64,000 nucleotides of DNA from Pseudomonas quebecensis (lineage in GTDB: Bacteria; Pseudomonadota; Gammaproteobacteria; Pseudomonadales; Pseudomonadaceae). Below, in pieces: positions 47,793-57,035 of the stretch (its first letter is position 1; each line of letters opens with the position of its first letter). The notes beneath the pieces are model-generated. The model did not search any database. It was not told where the DNA came from and was given only the letters and a program-made list of their open reading frames with translations. A program made the translations under genes and the position numbers. The DNA lies in assembly GCF_026410085.1 (NCBI RefSeq), contig NZ_CP112866.1, forward strand, positions 1,984,001 to 2,048,000, given 5' to 3'.

Positions 47793-48142
47793 CAGAGGGT
47801 CATCACCTGGTCGTAACGTTCAATCAACTGGGAAACAGCGGCGCTGTCCAAGGGCTGCGCACTGGCGGGAGGCGTAAGCCCGCGTTCGGCCAGGCTGTGG
47901 CTGCAGGCGAACACGTCATCGATGCCGAACAACCCGAGGGCCTGCAGATTGGCGCTGAGGTCTTTTTGCTGCACGGCCTTGGCGTCCTGGCCGGGGGCCA
48001 GTTGAAACACGCCGTCGTCCATGAACAGCAGGCCGATCGGCAGATCGAAGGCACCGCCGGCCAGCACGATGTCCAGCGCTTCGCGCGCACTGGGCCCGGA
48101 CCAAGGAGCCTGGCGGCTGATTACCAACAAGGATTTGGACAT
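47792..48142 (-). CDS. tusC: TusC sulfur-relay protein (DsrF family)
   Basis: This 116-residue subunit of TusBCD begins MSKSLLVISRQAPWSGPSARE, with the ligand-loop DGVFQLAPGQD. GGAGGG lies upstream of the ATG at 48142. It has the fold of the DsrEFH family; the active-site Cys of the complex is on TusD. Confidence 0.92.
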   Translation of the reverse strand: MSKSLLVISRQAPWSGPSAREALDIVLAGGAFDLPIGLLFMDDGVFQLAPGQDAKAVQQKDLSANLQALGLFGIDDVFACSHSLAERGLTPPASAQPLDSAAVSQLIERYDQVMTL

Positions 48143-48143
48143 G

Positions 48144-48536
48144 TCATGGCCCTCCAAAACAGATCAGGCGGTCGGCGGCCTGGGTGGCGTCGTGCAATTG
48201 CCCCAGGCCCGACAGCGCCCAGGGTGCCTCCAGGTTCACGGCGCTGCGTTGATAGCGCGTGGCTTCTTCGGCGTTGAGCACGCCACGGCGCAGGGCGGCG
48301 GCGATGCACACCACGCCATCGAGTTGATGCTGGCTGACGAACTCGCGCCATTGGCGCGCGATGTCCTGCTCATCCTGGGGCGCCACGACGGTATTCGCCG
48401 CGCTGTACACGCCGTCCTGATAGAAGAACAACCGCACAATCTCATGCCCGCCGGCGAGCGCGGCCTGGGCAAACAGCAGGGCACGGCGCGAGGAGGGCGC
48501 ATGGGCGGCGGAAAACAAAGCAATCGCAAACTTCAT
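48144..48536 (-). CDS. tusD: TusD sulfur-relay protein (DsrE family)
   Basis: This 130-residue protein accepts sulfur from TusA. The active-site Cys77 sits in LDGVVCIAAALRRGV. The start MKFAIALFSAAHAPSSRRA at 48536 fits the family. It begins the tusDCBE-ybiB operon, whose product chain ends at MnmA (26-27 kb), making mcm5s2/ mnm5s2-type wobble uridines. Confidence 0.93.
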   Translation of the reverse strand: MKFAIALFSAAHAPSSRRALLFAQAALAGGHEIVRLFFYQDGVYSAANTVVAPQDEQDIARQWREFVSQHQLDGVVCIAAALRRGVLNAEEATRYQRSAVNLEAPWALSGLGQLHDATQAADRLICFGGP

Positions 48537-48693
48537 GGAACACTCGGCAAGCAAACGTGGGCCAATGATAAAGCCGCGTGCACGAAAAAGCCCGCCGTGA
48601 TCAAAACGGTCACTGTCGCTGACTGTTCTGACGATTGCCGGTAGGCAACGGGCTGCTTAGTCTGTGGGAACTCGACACCCAAAAGGAGTTTCC

Positions 48694-49869
48694 ATGCCTG
48701 GTCCACTGGCGTCCCTTAAAGTGCTGGATTTTTCCACCTTGCTGCCCGGCCCGTTTGCGAGTTTGATGCTGGCGGACATGGGCGCCGAGGTACTACGTAT
48801 CGAATCGCCCACGCGCCCGGACCTGCTGCGTGTGTTGCCTCCCCACGACCAGGGTACCTCGGCGAGCCACGCGTACCTCAATCGCAATAAACGCAGCCTG
48901 GCGCTGGACCTCAAGCAGGCCGAGGCGCTGCAGATCGTGCATGCGCTGGTCGCGGATTACGACATTGTGCTCGAACAGTTCCGGCCTGGCGTGATGCAGC
49001 GCCTGGGTCTGGGGTATGAGGCGTTAAAGGCGATCAACCCGCGACTGATCTACGTGTCGATCACCGGCTATGGCCAGACCGGGCCCTACAAGGACCGTGC
49101 CGGCCACGACATCAACTACCTGGCACTGGCCGGCATGGCCAGTTATACCGGGCGCCAGGACAGCGGGCCGTTGCCCCTGGGCGTGCAAGTGGCGGATGTG
49201 GGCGGCGGCTCGCTGCACGCGGTCGTCGGCTTGCTGGCGGCAGTGATCGCGCGGCAGCAGAGTGGGGTGGGGCAATACCTGGATGTGAGCATGACGGACT
49301 GCTCGTTCAGCCTAAACGCCATGGCTGGCGCGGGTTATCTGGCGTGCGGTGTAGAGCCTCAATGGGAAACCCAGGTGCTCAATGGCGGCAGTTTCTACGA
49401 TTACTACCGCACGCGGGACGGGCGCTGGATGTCGGTGGGCAGCCTGGAGCCGGCGTTCATGCAGGCCTTGTGCACGGCGCTGGGCCGGCCGGAGTTGACC
49501 GCCCACGGCCTCACACCCGAACGGCAGCCGGCGTTCAAGCAGGCGTTGCAGGTGGAATTCGAAAAACGCAGTTTTGATCAGCTCTGTGAGTTGTTTGCCG
49601 GTGTGGATGCCTGCGTGGAGCCTGTGCTGACGCTCAGCGAAGCCGTGGCCCATCCGCAGATAATGGCGCGGGCACTGGTCAGCCAAGTGCCCAGAAGCGA
49701 TGGCTCGAGCCAGGCGCAGATTGCCTGCCCGTTGAAATTTTCAGAAGGGTTGCCGGCGCCCCGACACATTGGCGCCGCCGTGGGGGCACACAGTGATGAA
49801 GTGTTGGCGGAGCTGGGTTTCAGTGCTCAGCGGATAGCCGATTTGCGGCGGAGCAAGGTGGTAGGGTGA
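48694..49869 (+). CDS. CaiB/BaiF family CoA transferase or racemase (AMACR-like)
   Basis: This 391-residue protein belongs to the class III CoA-transferase fold. His138 and Asp139 in AGHDINYLALAG and Asp167 in GVQVADVGGGS match the catalytic residues of alpha-methylacyl-CoA racemase, so racemase activity is more likely than transfer. AAAAGGAG precedes the ATG at 48694. It stands alone between the tus operon and a REPIN. Confidence 0.85.
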   Translation: MPGPLASLKVLDFSTLLPGPFASLMLADMGAEVLRIESPTRPDLLRVLPPHDQGTSASHAYLNRNKRSLALDLKQAEALQIVHALVADYDIVLEQFRPGVMQRLGLGYEALKAINPRLIYVSITGYGQTGPYKDRAGHDINYLALAGMASYTGRQDSGPLPLGVQVADVGGGSLHAVVGLLAAVIARQQSGVGQYLDVSMTDCSFSLNAMAGAGYLACGVEPQWETQVLNGGSFYDYYRTRDGRWMSVGSLEPAFMQALCTALGRPELTAHGLTPERQPAFKQALQVEFEKRSFDQLCELFAGVDACVEPVLTLSEAVAHPQIMARALVSQVPRSDGSSQAQIACPLKFSEGLPAPRHIGAAVGAHSDEVLAELGFSAQRIADLRRSKVVG

Positions 49870-49878
49870 CTGATCTGG

Positions 49879-49966
49879 CGCTATCGGGGGCAAGCCCCCT
49901 CCCACATTTGAAAGTTGATCGACATGACAGTGCGGTCAGATATGGGAGTCGGGCTTGCTCGCGAAG
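49879..49966. repeat. REPIN (two inverted REP sequences, right arm diverged)
   Basis: The left arm is TATCGGGGGCAAGCCCCCTC (49882-49901, continuing CCAC). The right arm is ATATGGGAGTCGGGCTTGCT (49940-49959), imperfect. The spacer is 30-40 bases. It is the same type as the REPIN at 22.2 kb. Confidence 0.75.
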
Positions 49967-49972
49967 AGGCCC

Positions 49973-50467
49973 TTATTCCACCCGCGTTTCCCCGCTGAAC
50001 ACCAGGGTCTGCCGACACCGCCGACACAAATACCGCCGCCCCTGAGCCACCATTCCATGACGCTGCGACGAAAATGGAAAGTCGCTATCGGCGCACGTGC
50101 AGCGGTAGATGTAGCGGGTCATCTGGCGGCGTTTCACCGCATAGGTGTGACAACGGTCCGGCGGCAGTTCGTAAACCCCGCGCATGATCAATTGCCATTC
50201 TTCGCCGTGGGGCTGGATGCGTTCGCCGAACAATTGGTGGGCGATCAGATGCGCCACTTCATGGGCCACGGTCTGCTTGAGGAAGTGTTGGCTGTTTTCC
50301 TGGTAAAGCTGGGGGTTGAAGCGCAGCAGGTTCTCGTGCAAATGCGCGACACCGGCTTTCTGGCCCCGCAGCTTGAGGCTGACCTGGGGGCGTTTGAAGC
50401 TTCGTTTGAAAAAGGACTCGGCTAGCTGGAAACACTCTTCGACGCGGGTATTGAGTTGCTCGGGCAT
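49973..50467 (-). CDS. sprT: SprT-like zinc metalloprotease
   Basis: This 164-residue protein has the zinc motif HEVAH (His69, Glu70, His73) and a Cys-rich C-terminal zinc ribbon (YRCTCADSD and YLCRRCRQTL). SprT family members degrade proteins crosslinked to DNA in eukaryotes; the bacterial role is less clear. The ATG at 50467 was chosen; an upstream extension lacks support. Confidence 0.85.
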   Translation of the reverse strand: MPEQLNTRVEECFQLAESFFKRSFKRPQVSLKLRGQKAGVAHLHENLLRFNPQLYQENSQHFLKQTVAHEVAHLIAHQLFGERIQPHGEEWQLIMRGVYELPPDRCHTYAVKRRQMTRYIYRCTCADSDFPFSSQRHGMVAQGRRYLCRRCRQTLVFSGETRVE

Positions 50468-50595
50468 GCTGTATCTATCTCCAGAGACGCCCAGTATGCC
50501 GTAAAACCGGGTGTTTCCGAATCTGTCAGGCGCCGAATGGTCATGCCAGACGCACAAGGCCACCTTGCGGTGGCCCTGCCGGCGCGGTGGGTGCG

Positions 50596-51198
50596 TCAGT
50601 TGGTGTAGATCGGCCCGACGCCCAGGCCCCAGACAATCACGGTAAACGCCATGATCGCCACCAGCACCACCAAACCTACGGCCAGTATGGAGCTGGAAAA
50701 CAGGAAGCCTTCATCCGGATCGATGCTCATAAAGGTCGGCACGCCCACATACAGCAGATACACCGTATAGCAGATCGCCGCTGTCCCCACGACCATGCCC
50801 AGCCACATATGCGGGTAAAGCGCCGCCAGCCCGCCGATAAACAGTGGGGTCGCGGTATAAGTGGCGAACGCCACGCAGCGCGCCATGCTGGGATTGGCGT
50901 CGTAGGTGCGTGCCATCCAGTGGATGAAGGCGCCCATCACCGCCACGCCGGCGAGCATGGCCGCGTAGGACATGATGGTCATCCACAACGCGCTTTCCTG
51001 AGTCAACATCACGGGTGCGCGGTTGCCGATAACCCAGCCGACCCGGGTAGTGCCGATGAAGGCTGACAGGGCGGGAATCGCCGCAAGAATCAGCGTATGA
51101 GTGAGGTACATGTGGCCGATGCTTTCTTCCTTATCGCCACGGATCTCCCGCCATTCCTGGTCAGGATGGGTAAACAGCCCCACGACGTGATGGATCAT
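50596..51198 (-). CDS. Yip1 family membrane protein
   Basis: This 200-residue protein has five or six hydrophobic helices after a short amphipathic start ([20 protein letters not shown]), the layout of Yip1-domain proteins, including the N-terminal motif before the first helix. The start at 51198 has AGGAG upstream. Function unknown. Confidence 0.8.
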   Translation of the reverse strand: MIHHVVGLFTHPDQEWREIRGDKEESIGHMYLTHTLILAAIPALSAFIGTTRVGWVIGNRAPVMLTQESALWMTIMSYAAMLAGVAVMGAFIHWMARTYDANPSMARCVAFATYTATPLFIGGLAALYPHMWLGMVVGTAAICYTVYLLYVGVPTFMSIDPDEGFLFSSSILAVGLVVLVAIMAFTVIVWGLGVGPIYTN

Positions 51199-51478
51199 GC
51201 CAGTCACTCCTGTCGTTATTACCATCGCCCCCCATCGGAGCGCCCACGGGCCAGTTGGCCTGAAAGGTCTGGATAGCCTGTCTGCGACCTTATGTCGCAG
51301 TATAGGAACGGATGAACGGAAAAGCCGTAGGGCCGTTAGAGCATATTGCACTGTAAACACGCGGCGTAATCGCGCCAGGGTCTGTAGGTGGAGCACTGCA
51401 ACCGCGCATTGGACTCGTTGGCGCATACCGGTAAAATGCTGCGCTTTTCGTCACACACCTCAAGCGGATCCAAGCGCC

Positions 51479-52303
51479 ATGGGCACTCTTACGGTCAACC
51501 AGAACAAACTGCAAAAACGCCTGCGTCGCCTGGCCGGTGAAGCGGTCGCCGATTTCAATATGATCGAGGACGGCGACAAGGTGATGGTCTGCCTCTCCGG
51601 CGGCAAAGACAGCTACACCCTGCTTGACGTGCTGCTGCACCTGCAAAAGGTCGCGCCGATCAAGTTCGAGATCGTTGCCGTCAACATGGACCAGAAACAA
51701 CCGGGCTTTCCCGAGCATGTGCTGCCGGCCTACCTGAAAGAGTTGGGCATCGAGTATCACATCGTCGAAAAAGACACCTATTCGGTGGTCAAGGAGCTGA
51801 TTCCGGAGGGCAAGACCACCTGCTCGCTGTGCTCGCGCCTGCGCCGTGGCACGCTCTACACCTTTGCCGATGAGATCGGCGCGACCAAGATGGCGCTGGG
51901 GCATCATCGCGACGATATCGTCGAGACGTTTTTCCTCAATATGTTCTTCAACGGCTCGCTCAAGGCCATGCCGCCCAAGCTGCGCGCCGATGACGGGCGC
52001 AACGTGGTGATTCGTCCGTTGGCCTACTGCAATGAGAAAGACATCCAGGCCTATTCCGACTTCAAGCAATTCCCGATCATCCCGTGCAACCTCTGCGGCT
52101 CCCAGGAAAACCTGCAGCGCCAGGTGGTCAAGGAGATGCTGCAGGACTGGGAGCGCAAAACGCCCGGACGCACCGAAAGCATCTTCCGCAGCCTGCAGAA
52201 CGTGATCCCGTCGCAGCTGGCCGACCGCAACCTGTTCGACTTCACCAGCCTGAGGATCGATGAGACCGCCGCGTCGCGCTTCGTTAATGTGGTGAACCTC
52301 TGA
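51479..52303 (+). CDS. ttcA: tRNA 2-thiocytidine(32) synthetase TtcA
   Basis: This 274-residue enzyme thiolates C32 of certain tRNAs. The PP-loop SGGKDSY (about 40-46) and cysteine pairs Cys115/Cys118 (CSLC) and Cys203/Cys206 (CNLC) that bind an iron-sulfur cluster are visible. The ATG at 51479 ([18 protein letters not shown]) is preferred to a long upstream extension. A terminator follows. Confidence 0.95.
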   Translation: MGTLTVNQNKLQKRLRRLAGEAVADFNMIEDGDKVMVCLSGGKDSYTLLDVLLHLQKVAPIKFEIVAVNMDQKQPGFPEHVLPAYLKELGIEYHIVEKDTYSVVKELIPEGKTTCSLCSRLRRGTLYTFADEIGATKMALGHHRDDIVETFFLNMFFNGSLKAMPPKLRADDGRNVVIRPLAYCNEKDIQAYSDFKQFPIIPCNLCGSQENLQRQVVKEMLQDWERKTPGRTESIFRSLQNVIPSQLADRNLFDFTSLRIDETAASRFVNVVNL

Positions 52304-52320
52304 GTCGATTCAAGGCTCTG

Positions 52321-52349
52321 ACACACGGCGCTCGCGGGCGCCGTTTTCA
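52321..52349 (+). terminator. terminator after ttcA
   Basis: A seven-base-pair stem (ACGGCGC / GCGCCGT) with a six-base loop is followed by TTTC. It lies between ttcA and the glycosylase-like gene, 20 bases after the ttcA stop. Confidence 0.75.
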
Positions 52350-52370
52350 ATTCCACTGCCAGGAGAGGGC

Positions 52371-53042
52371 ATGCGCGATTACAAGTGGCTGCACGAATAT
52401 TGTCTGAATCGCTTTGGCTCGGCGGCCAAACTGGAAGCTCATTTGCCGACTCCCAAGACCCCGGCGCAATTGCGCAGGATCAGCGATGATCGCTACCTGT
52501 CGACCTTGGCACTGCGGGTATTTCGCGCCGGCCTCAAGCACAGCGTGGTGGACGCCAAATGGCCAGCCTTCGAACAGGTGTTCTTTGGCTTCGATCCGGA
52601 AAAGGTCGTGTTGATGGGCGCCGAGCATCTGGAGCGGCTGATGCAGGACACCCGCATCATTCGTCACCTGGGCAAGCTCAAGAGCGTGCCGCGCAATGCG
52701 CAGATGATCCTGGATATCACCCAGGAAAAAGGCAGCTTCGGCGCGTTCATCGCCGAGTGGCCGGTGACCGACATCGTTGGCCTGTGGAAATACCTGAGCA
52801 AGCACGGCCACCAGCTGGGCGGCCTGTCGGCCCCACGCTTTCTACGCATGGTCGGCAAGGACACCTTTGTGCCCAGCGATGACGTGGTCGCGGCGTTGAA
52901 TGCACAGAAGATCGTCGACAAGGCCCCCACCAGCCTGCGCGACCTGGCGACGGTGCAGGGCGCCTTCAACCAGTGGCATGCCGAGAGTGGTCGGCCAATG
53001 TGCCAGCTGTCGATGATGCTGGCGTACACCGTCAACCACTGA
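52371..53042 (+). CDS. divergent DNA-3-methyladenine glycosylase I-like protein
   Basis: This 223-residue protein has the helical HhH-GPD-like glycosylase layout seen in Tag-family members annotated next to ttcA in pseudomonads, with VFRAGLKHSVVDAKWPAFEQVFFGF in the region where Tag has VLQAGLSW. It lacks the MxRCxW start and the Cys/His zinc ligands of E. coli Tag, so activity on 3-methyladenine is uncertain. AGGAG precedes the ATG. Confidence 0.7.
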   Translation: MRDYKWLHEYCLNRFGSAAKLEAHLPTPKTPAQLRRISDDRYLSTLALRVFRAGLKHSVVDAKWPAFEQVFFGFDPEKVVLMGAEHLERLMQDTRIIRHLGKLKSVPRNAQMILDITQEKGSFGAFIAEWPVTDIVGLWKYLSKHGHQLGGLSAPRFLRMVGKDTFVPSDDVVAALNAQKIVDKAPTSLRDLATVQGAFNQWHAESGRPMCQLSMMLAYTVNH

Positions 53043-53092
53043 CCCCCACGGTCAGCGCGGCGTTCGTGGCGAGTCGCCTCGCCACGGAGGAT

Positions 53093-54445
<1,353 letters not shown>

Positions 54446-54560
54446 ATGCGGGTCGCATCTTGCAGGAGGTGGCGGGTATTCTACCTGCGCGGCGCCCGGT
54501 CCTTAAACCGTAAGAGGCATCCGGTCGCAGCCCATGTCTATTTTTACGAAGGATTACCCC

Positions 54561-55022
54561 ATGACACGTCGACTGATCGGTGCATTGGCGATCATTACAA
54601 CCCTGCTGCTCAGCGGCTGCGGGAATGACTATGGCATTGACCAATACGGCCAGAAAGTCGCGGCCGAACGTTTGGACAAACAGTGGGTGGTGATCAACTA
54701 CTGGGCCGAATGGTGCGGCCCCTGCCGTACGGAAATCCCCGAGCTCAATGCCTTGGCCGAACAGCTCAAAGGCCAGAATGTCGGAGTGTTCGGGGTCAAT
54801 TTCGACAATGTGCAGGGCGAAGAACTCAAGGCCGCCAGCGAGAAACTGGGGATCAAGTTCACGGTGCTGGCGCAGAACCCGGATGGCATCTTCGAGATTC
54901 CGCGCAGCGAAGCGCTGCCGGTGACGTACATCATCGATGACAAGGGTAAGGTGCGCGAGCAGTTGATGGGCGAGCAGACGGCCGCAGGGGTGCTGGCCAA
55001 GCTCAAGGCGTTGCGCGGGTAA
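54561..55022 (+). CDS. TlpA-like thioredoxin-fold lipoprotein
   Basis: This 153-residue protein has a lipoprotein signal (LLLSGC, Cys20) and a thioredoxin fold with the active site WCGPC (Cys52, Cys55). LPVTYIIDDKGKVREQLMG is the cis-Pro and later strand. It works in the periplasm as a thiol-disulfide reductase. The start at 54561 has GAAGGA upstream; a nine-codon N-terminal extension was rejected. Confidence 0.9.
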   Translation: MTRRLIGALAIITTLLLSGCGNDYGIDQYGQKVAAERLDKQWVVINYWAEWCGPCRTEIPELNALAEQLKGQNVGVFGVNFDNVQGEELKAASEKLGIKFTVLAQNPDGIFEIPRSEALPVTYIIDDKGKVREQLMGEQTAAGVLAKLKALRG

Positions 55023-55038
55023 AGCGAGCTCTCAACGC

Positions 55039-55071
55039 AACGGTGGGAGAGGGCTCTGGTCCCACCGTTGG
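55039..55071. repeat. perfect inverted repeat after the TlpA-like gene
   Basis: Arms CAACGGTGGGA (55039-55049) and TCCCACCGTTG (55061-55071) are perfect inverted copies around an 11-base centre. No T run follows. It could be a REP-derived palindrome or a weak 3' end. Confidence 0.65.
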
Positions 55072-55095
55072 ATGTTCATCCGGTCAGAACTCGGA

Positions 55096-55500
55096 TCAGC
55101 CTTCTTCGAGCCACAGGCGGATCGGCTTGCCTTCGGCCGGCCAGAAGCGAGTCTGCTCGATGGGCGAGACGTCCCAGCGTTGTACGTTTTGCAGGGCCTG
55201 AAAGAAGCGGTGCTCCTGCTCCATCAGGGCCTCGGCGCAGAGTTTGCGGGTGCTGCCGATCTTGCCGAAGCTGAGTTTGTCGCCGTCCAGAGTGTAGGGC
55301 GCAAACCAGTGGTTGCAGCCTCCATTGCCGTAGGCACGTCCGTCATTGCCAAGGGTGACGGTCAGGTGCGCGTAATCCATCAGCGGCCGCTCACCGATCC
55401 ACTCCACCACGTAGCTGTGGTCCTGCTTGAGTTTGACCTCATCGCCCGCACAGCCGGCCAGGCCCGCGCCGAGTGCTGCCATCAGCAGCACGCCTTTCAT
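55096..55500 (-). CDS. META-domain lipoprotein
   Basis: This 134-residue protein has a lipobox GLAGC (Cys17) and a META domain (WIGERPLMDYAHLTVTLGND, NGGCNHWFAPYTLDGD), like E. coli HslJ. Localised to the inner or outer membrane. Overlaps the next gene by four bases. Possibly a heat-shock-related or stress factor; the role is not known. Confidence 0.88.
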   Translation of the reverse strand: MKGVLLMAALGAGLAGCAGDEVKLKQDHSYVVEWIGERPLMDYAHLTVTLGNDGRAYGNGGCNHWFAPYTLDGDKLSFGKIGSTRKLCAEALMEQEHRFFQALQNVQRWDVSPIEQTRFWPAEGKPIRLWLEEG

Positions 55501-55937
55501 TGCGTGGCCTTCCGGCAGCTCGGGCAGCGGTGCTTGTCGCCGTCGCTGGCCCAGCCCAACTCCGCGACACGCGCGTTGGCGGCCGGTTGCAGCGGCTCCT
55601 TGGTCAGCTTGGTTTCCACAGCGAACTCAAATTCCAGCACGGCGTCGCAGCTGTCGCAGTTGACCTTCCAGGTGTGGATCTCCAATTCGCCGAATTTCGG
55701 CCCCTGGGCCATGGCGACCCATTGGCCGGCCGGGCGGATGGAGTAGCGCGCATCGCCTTCGACGGTCAGACGCATCGACAGGGTTTTACTGCCGCGCAGG
55801 GTGACGATCAGAACGTCGCCATGTTTGATCGAGCCACCGTTGCCGGTGACCTGGTAACGGCCCGGCACCAGGGCGCGGCATTCGATCAGGGTGTGTTGCG
55901 GGCTCAGCAAGCTGAAGCGGAAATCGTGTTCGGCCAT
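55497..55937 (-). CDS. unknown protein with two CxxC pairs
   Basis: This 146-residue protein contains CDSC (Cys100 region) and CPSC near the C-terminus, possibly forming a zinc site, and a beta-rich N-terminal part. The ATG at 55937 is preferred; the upstream in-frame ATG adds MPRLFGGS. It overlaps the META gene by four bases. I do not recognise a family. Confidence 0.65.
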   Translation of the reverse strand: MAEHDFRFSLLSPQHTLIECRALVPGRYQVTGNGGSIKHGDVLIVTLRGSKTLSMRLTVEGDARYSIRPAGQWVAMAQGPKFGELEIHTWKVNCDSCDAVLEFEFAVETKLTKEPLQPAANARVAELGWASDGDKHRCPSCRKATQ

Positions 55938-56008
55938 GGATCCTCCAAATAGGCGCGGCATCCTATCACGGGTGCCGGCCTATCATCAGCGCGCTATGTG
56001 ACCGCTGA

Positions 56009-56998
56009 TCAACCATCAACCTGATTTCGCACCTGGCCGTCGGCCCATGCCGCGATGTTGGTCAGCGTGGTGGTGGCGATGGCCGCCAGGGCCTCGCGGG
56101 TCAGGAACGCCTGGTGCGCGGTGATGATCACGTTGGGAAAGGTCAGCAGGCGCGCGAGGACGTCATCCTGTAAGGGCAGGTCGGAGCGGTCTTCGAAGAA
56201 CAACTGGGCTTCTTCCTCGTACACGTCCAGCCCCAGGTAGCCGAGCTGACCGTCCTTGAGGGCGTCGATCAAGGCGGGCGTGTCCACCAGTGCGCCGCGT
56301 CCGGTGTTGATCAGCATCGCCCCAGGCTGCATCTGTGCCAGTGAAACGGCGTTGATCAAGTGCCGGGTGTCTGTAGTGAGCGGGCAGTGCAGGCTGATCA
56401 CCTGGGCCTGGGCGAGCAGCTCCGGCAGGCTCACGTAGCGCGCGCCGAGCGCCTGCACGTCGGGATTGGGGAAGGGGTCGTAGGCCAGGAGCGCGCAGCC
56501 GAATCCGGCCATGATCCTGGCAAAGGTTGCGCCGATCTGCCCGGTGCCGACCACGCCGACGGTTTTGCCCGCCAGGTCGAAGCCGGTTAATCCGTGCAGA
56601 CTGAAATCGCCGTCGCGGGTGCGGTTGTAGGCGCGGTGCAAGCGGCGGTTGAGCGCCAGGATCAGCGCTACGGCGTGCTCGGCCACGGCGTGGGGCGAGT
56701 AGGCGGGCACGCGCACGATGGTCAGGCCCAGGCGCTTGGCGGTGGCCAGGTCGACATGGTTGTAACCGGCCGAACGCAGCGCGATCAGGCGCGTGCCGCC
56801 CTTGGCCAGGTGCTCCAGCACTGGGGCGCTGAGGTCGTCATTGATAAAAGGACAGACCACTTCGTGGTGCTCGGCCAGCGCCACGGTGTCGAGGTTCAGC
56901 CGCGCCGGCTGGAACTGCAGCTCCAGACCCGGCGGCAGCGGCGCGCCGAGAAAACTGTCGCGGTCGTAGGTTTGGCTGCTGAACAGAATTACGCGCAT
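56009..56998 (-). CDS. ldhA: D-lactate dehydrogenase (LdhA)
   Basis: This 329-residue 2-hydroxyacid dehydrogenase has the NAD-binding motif GVVGTGQIGATFARI, the substrate-site Arg in NTGRGALVD, and the catalytic Glu/His in LDVYEEEAQ and TAHQAFLT. It reduces pyruvate to D-lactate in the fermentative family; in a strict aerobe it may run during oxygen limitation. The order ldhA-gacS matches P. aeruginosa from memory. Confidence 0.92.
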   Translation of the reverse strand: MRVILFSSQTYDRDSFLGAPLPPGLELQFQPARLNLDTVALAEHHEVVCPFINDDLSAPVLEHLAKGGTRLIALRSAGYNHVDLATAKRLGLTIVRVPAYSPHAVAEHAVALILALNRRLHRAYNRTRDGDFSLHGLTGFDLAGKTVGVVGTGQIGATFARIMAGFGCALLAYDPFPNPDVQALGARYVSLPELLAQAQVISLHCPLTTDTRHLINAVSLAQMQPGAMLINTGRGALVDTPALIDALKDGQLGYLGLDVYEEEAQLFFEDRSDLPLQDDVLARLLTFPNVIITAHQAFLTREALAAIATTTLTNIAAWADGQVRNQVDG

Positions 56999-57035
56999 TG
57001 CAAAGCTCCCTGCGTATTCAAATCAATGGGCCGCG

